Positions 60,009-64,000 of a DNA stretch of 64,000 bases are shown here, one piece after another. The notes below the pieces were generated by a model. It did no database searches. It was given only the letters and a program-made list of their open reading frames with translations, and had not been told where the DNA came from. Position numbers and translations under genes: made by a program. Origin of the DNA: Ephydatia muelleri (taxonomy: Eukaryota; Porifera; Demospongiae; Spongillida; Spongillidae); NCBI GenBank assembly GCA_013339895.1, contig JABACO010000001.1, positions 11,944,348-12,008,347 of the forward strand, given 5' to 3'. Within the stretch, counting starts at the first letter, position 1; every line of letters begins with the position of its first letter.

Positions 60009-60143
60009 TGTACGAGCCGATTCCAGACAATCACGCCAAAGTCGCGAGAGAGCGCTATCGCTACGAACACGTGAAAAGAGCAAACTTTTTAATAAGTTGG
60101 AATTATGGTAAACAAATGCAAATTAATTAACGAGTATCAACCA
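60009..60143 (-). repeat. 5' LTR of the BEL/Pao element
   Basis: 135 bases with the same ends as the other LTR. It is followed by target-site copy GAATG at 60144-60148; the primer-binding site lies just inside (59989-60004). Confidence 0.9.
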
Positions 60144-60154
60144 GAATGGTATAA
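60144..60154 (+). CDS. Displaced end of Death-domain copy 2 (target-site copy, Val codon and stop)
   Basis: GAATG (60144-60148) is the second copy of the 5-bp target site at 54204-54208. The next six bases, GTATAA, continue the exon frame as Val-stop. The native stop is therefore separated from its exon by 5.9 kb of retroelement. Confidence 0.6.
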
Positions 60155-61340
60155 TATACTAGACATGCTTTTGTTTTTGTATTATTATGTTAGCAAATGA
60201 TTGTGCATAATTAGTGGTACTAAGCACCTCATGATGTGTGTAGACTCTGCAATGTGATGGAGGCACTTGTTTTGTATTCTTTAATGGGTATTTCTGTTCA
60301 CAAGATGGTCACAAAGGTTTTGCAAACTCTCCTCATATATGCATACAGGTACATGTATTCTTTGCAATTAAAATTGCATAAGAAGCCATGCCTTGCTGAG
60401 TGTGCTTGGACATTGTATCATGATGCAATGATGAATTGGGTATTGTCACTAAAGTGGAGTTCCCTAATGTACTAGTACATTAGGGAACTCCACTTTAGTG
60501 ACAATACCCAATTCGCTACGTACAGAAACCTTATCTCATCTACAGATAATTTTTTAGATGACATCATTTAGTATTATTCAACAACATGTGTCTCTGCATT
60601 TTCAGTAAAGTCAATTGAAAAATACATGTAGTAATCCTAACAAAGGTAAAATTAAACGGTTCGAGAACATAACAGAAGACCTTGAAAGGAGAAAAAGAAA
60701 TGAAGACATGAGCAACTGGTACTATTCAATTGTTTTCCAAAGCATTGCTGACATCTCCAGCCATTGACCCTCCTGGCCTGCACATTCAAAGGTCACCTGT
60801 TGTGGCAAATTAATGTGAAAACATAGATGTTACTCTAATGTGTGCACATGCATGTGAGGAACTGCTCTGTGACCTATATATGAAGGTAGGGTTTTGGATG
60901 GTAGTAAACTGGGTGCCATAGATGTTGGGACTGTTCTCATAATTGGGGGTTTGCGGCATACTCTTCTGAACAACAACTAAACATACCTGGTTACCCAAAC
61001 CAGTTTTGTGATCTGGTTGCAGGCACCACATATTTATGCATGCATGGAATGCTCACTCAGTCTGTCACAGCAACAACCTGTTTTCAGTCACCTGCCTCAC
61101 CCCTCCTATCTACTCTAGACTTGTACATTGCACATGTACGTGAGATCATGGGGGAGAATTCTAGATAGCACTGTGGATAAAATTGCATACACAACATACA
61201 CATTTACAGCAACCACTGTGAAAACAAAGTAATAAAAGTTGTACTAACTGTGCAGTGGTTCCAAATGCAGTCCACACAGTGTATTACTTACAAAGGCAGA
61301 GAAATTACTTACAGACTCAGAAAGCTCGTTGAATTGGCTA
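60155..61340. other. Spacer holding a perfect palindrome; no gene seen
   Basis: AT-rich 3' flank of Death-domain copy 2. No AATAAA is found close to the displaced stop. The palindrome is listed separately. Confidence 0.5.
60433..60514. repeat. Perfect 82-bp palindrome (41-bp arms, no loop)
   Basis: 'gaattgggtattgtcactaa' ... 'actagt' ... 'ttagtgacaatacccaattc' is self-complementary without a mismatch, centred on ACTAGT at 60471-60476. Confidence 0.95.
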
Positions 61341-61341
61341 G

Positions 61342-61860
61342 TTGCATAGTGGCAATGTTAACAGCATAATATGGTCAGTCCAGAACCCACATGCTTTCAT
61401 GGAATGCAGCAATCAGAAGAAGGCAGGTGTGATGGTCTGGGCTGGGCTGATCAAAGACCATATCATTGGCCCCTTCGTCATCAATGGAAGTGTCACAGGG
61501 CAAGTGTACCTTCAGCTACTACAGCAGAGGGTGTGGCCAGCCCTGCAAGCTATTAAGGGGGAAGTAGGAAGAATTGTTGTTTTCCAGCATCATGAAGCCT
61601 CAGCTCATTACGAAACCTGTGTTATAGGGCCTGGTTGGATGGAATGTTAGAGGACAGATGGATGGGCAGAGGAGGACCCATACTATGGCCAGCACGAAGT
61701 CCTGATCTATCCATTGGACTTCTGGCTTTGGGGTTACCTGAAAAACAAAGTGTATGCATATGTGGTGACAACATTGGAGGAACTAAGACAGGCAATCACT
61801 GATGAGATGCAGGCTATTCCTGCCACTATGGTCCTGCCACTATGGTCCACAGTGTGAACA
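61342..61860 (+). mobile_element. Tc1/mariner-type (DDE_3) transposase remnant
   Basis: The translation includes KKAGVMVWAGLIKDHIIGPF, VYLQLLQQRVWPAL and VVFQHHEASAHYE, where the family has FQQDGAPxHY; the catalytic Asp is His here. After a stop and frame change come ARSPDLS, PLDFWLWGYLKNKVYA and TLEELRQAI. This is the C-terminal two thirds of a mariner-like transposase, inactive. Confidence 0.75.
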
Positions 61861-62993
61861 CTGGGGGTAGTACGAAAGGCAGGATTACTGTTCTCAATTG
61901 ATGGGTTGCAGTTAGAATCACGACATAATTGACATTACTAACCTTGATAAAATTGTACATGTATTTCATAATGTTATTATACTTCTCAATGTGGTTGAAT
62001 GCATGTATTATTTTTACAAGTCATGCCCAGTTGTAAGCGCTAAAGAGGCCTCCTGAGGTCGGTGAAACTGCTCACTCTCTTACTTAATGAACGACGTTGG
62101 TTTTAATAACTGATTAGACATAGCACACACCTTATTAATAGGAGCTATAGCAGTATACGCGCGGCTTCTCTAGTATTACGGGCATATACCAGTTAGCTAA
62201 TAATGTAGAGCTAGCTGGAAGGATCTATAGTTTGCTTGATGCATGGGTGCGTGTACCCGTACGTACACTGTATGCCAAAAGGCACCCAGTCGTTCGTGCC
62301 TTTAACTCACCAACCATTTGCATCGAAGACATTCTCCAGTGTGGTTTTGTACTACGTAAGGCGAATCTCAATCTCGTCCACATGCACAACACGTAGCAAG
62401 AACGCTAATTGGTGCTCACCGCCTGTATGAATGAATGACCTACGGTCGGGTGTATGTTTTCTTTTACGAAGAGGTAGTTGTACGGCTAGTTCATTTCTGA
62501 TATGCAGCCGCAGGTACGGCTATTTACTATAGTATCTATGATTTCACAAGGATCTCTATTCGCTGAAAGATTCGAGGGACGAATGTGGGGTGGGGCTCAG
62601 TGGCACGTGATAATGTGCAAGTTGAAGGGGTGGAGCTCGTGCGGCGTCACTAATGAAGTGTAACTAGTGCGCATGCGTAACCGAGGTGAAATAGTTGTTG
62701 CATCTTACTTTCAGTTTAAGAGGTGAAAGGAAATTTTGATCATTTTGTTTTTGGCTTCGAAACGGGGTGTCTAAACATGGTTTCACTTTTAAAGTTGTTC
62801 ATCTGTTGTGTTTATTAAATTTAATTAAGCGTCGTTAATAACAATAAAATGATGTAAGCACATTTGCCTAACCTCAAGTTGTTAGTTTCTAAATATTTGA
62901 TACTCCTATCAAAAGTTATTCCCGTTCTAAAACAGTGCGTTCTTTCGTGGACACCCGGTATACATGTATCTACGGGACGAAATTTACACATGT
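61861..62993. other. Spacer with no recognised gene
   Basis: No coding signal. GC-rich, CpG-containing sequence around 62.58-62.70 kb includes an NRF-1-like site and could be a promoter, but no first exon is recognised. Confidence 0.4.
62668..62679. promoter_or_regulatory. NRF-1-like site TGCGCATGCGTA
   Basis: One mismatch from the classic GCGCATGCGC palindrome, in a locally CpG-rich patch. Speculative as a promoter mark. Confidence 0.25.
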
Positions 62994-63086
62994 CTGGGGT
63001 GATAAATCGATTCACATATTTGGCTATTTTTACTTTCTCTTGATCACAAGTGTAATAATGTCATCTAGTTTGGTTATTGTGTGATA
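62994..63086. repeat. Dispersed repeat, copy B (partner 53220-53312)
   Basis: 'gtctggggtgataaatcgat' and the following ~90 bases match copy A. On the minus strand, an open frame of 92 codons (63308-63030; GCQFHRALGKFTELGTKVHA) runs into it. The family is unknown. Confidence 0.7.
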
Positions 63087-63309
63087 AAACGTGCGTATCA
63101 GTGCATCTTTTACGCGCAACTTGGCACCTTTGGCGTGAACTTTAGTGCCTAGTTCGGTAAACTTGCCCAGTGCTCGGTGGAACTGACAGCCTACTTCCAG
63201 ACTCAACATTAGCTGCCATTTCGAAGAGGGTACAGTAGAATACCGCAAGACCTTTGACCCACAAAAATAGCACACGCTAGGTAAACCTAGCGTCTGGCAC
63301 CTGTTCATT

Positions 63310-64000
63310 CAGTGTATGAGATGTCACTGCCACTGTAGGCCTCTACACTATATTTAGTGTGTATTCTATTGGAGGATGTCAAATGTAGTACACTCAGCAT
63401 CAGGGAGTACAATGGCTGTTGGTCTGTCTTCAAGTTTGTACTCTGTACATATACATATGGATGGTTCCAGTACATTACATGGCCCTGCTGTCAAATTTCA
63501 ATCATGGCTGTAAGAACATATTGGCATCCATATGACCAGACTGCCAGGTGTCTGGTCCCAGACTAAGGGGTGTAGGAGTTATAAATGTACCCTGGCACCA
63601 CATGTCGGGTCCGCAGACTTCCATAAATGATGTTGAATGCAACAAATGAAGGTAGGTTTGCTTTGGGGGAATACTATGGTCCAACGCTACTACTACAAGT
63701 CATGGCGTTTTATTTAAAAAAGTTTTCTGATAGGTGGATATTGAGATCGGATTCTTGTTTGTCTTCGATGAGTTGCCAACCCTAAATCCTAACTGGCCTT
63801 CGGCCCTGGCCACCATAATTACCGCCTTAACAATGCAGTTCGTTTCTCACTGTTTAAACAGCTTCATTGTAATTTGGCCCTTAGTGTCCCCTGTCGGGCT
63901 ACGCCAATAAGTTTTGATGCTGTTCAATGCTCCATCAAGATAGGGGCTGAATGATCACTCAACAGCATAGCTAGGGTAGTATTGATGGTAGGGCATGCAA
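63310..64000. other. Terminal spacer; no gene recognised
   Basis: I see no exon, repeat array or known element in this last segment. Confidence 0.5.

Larger units (their letters stand above)
54209..60143 (-). mobile_element. BEL/Pao LTR retrotransposon (fossil), nearly full length
   Basis: The element lies in minus orientation between two LTRs of about 135 bases and is flanked by a 5-bp duplication (GAATG). A tRNA-type primer-binding site (TGGTCCTTCGAGCCGG on the minus strand) adjoins the 5' LTR. Parts, read from right to left: gag-like coiled-coil protein (about 59.1-59.9 kb), CCHC zinc knuckles and protease region (about 57.6-59.0 kb), reverse transcriptase (about 56.7-57.5 kb), RNase H (about 56.0-56.6 kb), integrase core (about 54.9-55.7 kb) and a C-terminal integrase-associated segment (about 54.4-54.8 kb). 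Domain order and the style of the RNase H and integrase motifs are those of BEL/Pao. All parts are present, but the long frame is interrupted in roughly six to eight places. The LTRs differ by about two substitutions plus a few one-base length differences, so the insertion is young. Confidence 0.9.

Noticed and set aside
1-64000. tRNA or rRNA genes
   Set aside because: I saw no cloverleaf with A and B boxes and no rRNA-like sequence. The only tRNA-related match is the primer-binding site inside the BEL/Pao element.

Overview
The window looks like an AT-rich metazoan genome, most likely a sponge (demosponge; Amphimedon-like is my inference from gene content, not a search). Protein-coding sequence is split into short exons with GT-AG introns, and the only clear host gene content is an ankyrin / Roc-COR GTPase / Death-domain family of the kind that is abundant in sponges. 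Most of the rest is decayed transposable elements, foldback sequences and satellites. I saw no rRNA, tRNA or CRISPR array.

Bases 1-18513 are a tandem array built from one-exon ankyrin cassettes. Sixteen forward exons each encode one ankyrin repeat. Fifteen are exactly 99 bp and one is 93 bp, and all are phase 0 at both ends, so any number can be joined or skipped without frame loss. Two exon classes occur: class A reads xGWSSLMxAS..., class B reads DGxSSLMHAS.... They sit in introns that are themselves repeated, with duplications at several scales: a 1943-bp near-identical unit at 12.7-17.3 kb, and 1.7-kb and 1.0-kb blocks copied about 6 kb apart. There is one inverted exon, one exon-loss junction and a last exon with an altered splice donor. 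A more diverged ankyrin exon (22842-22940) and a decayed one (about 22480-22556) lie further on.

The rest of a plausible host gene follows on the plus strand: an exon joining the last ankyrin repeats to a P-loop (31263-31517), a Roc-COR exon (42523-44105) whose frame is broken several times, and a Death-domain exon with stop codon and AATAAA (44438-44756). A second, intact Death-domain exon lies at 53903-54208; a BEL/Pao retroelement is inserted one codon before its original stop. Ank-Roc-COR-Death proteins would be expected to act as cytoplasmic signalling or sensing proteins, the ankyrin stack being the ligand-facing part and the Death domain the output. That reading is inferred from domain knowledge.

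The spacers hold fragments of piggyBac, hAT (three), Tigger/pogo (three), Tc1/mariner, Ty3/Gypsy, a possible Ty1/copia piece and a fairly complete BEL/Pao element (54209-60143). There are also two uncharacterised repetitive ORF families, three long foldback structures, a perfect 82-bp palindrome, several minisatellites and a roughly 150-bp satellite. The octamer TACATGTA is strikingly frequent throughout the non-array part.
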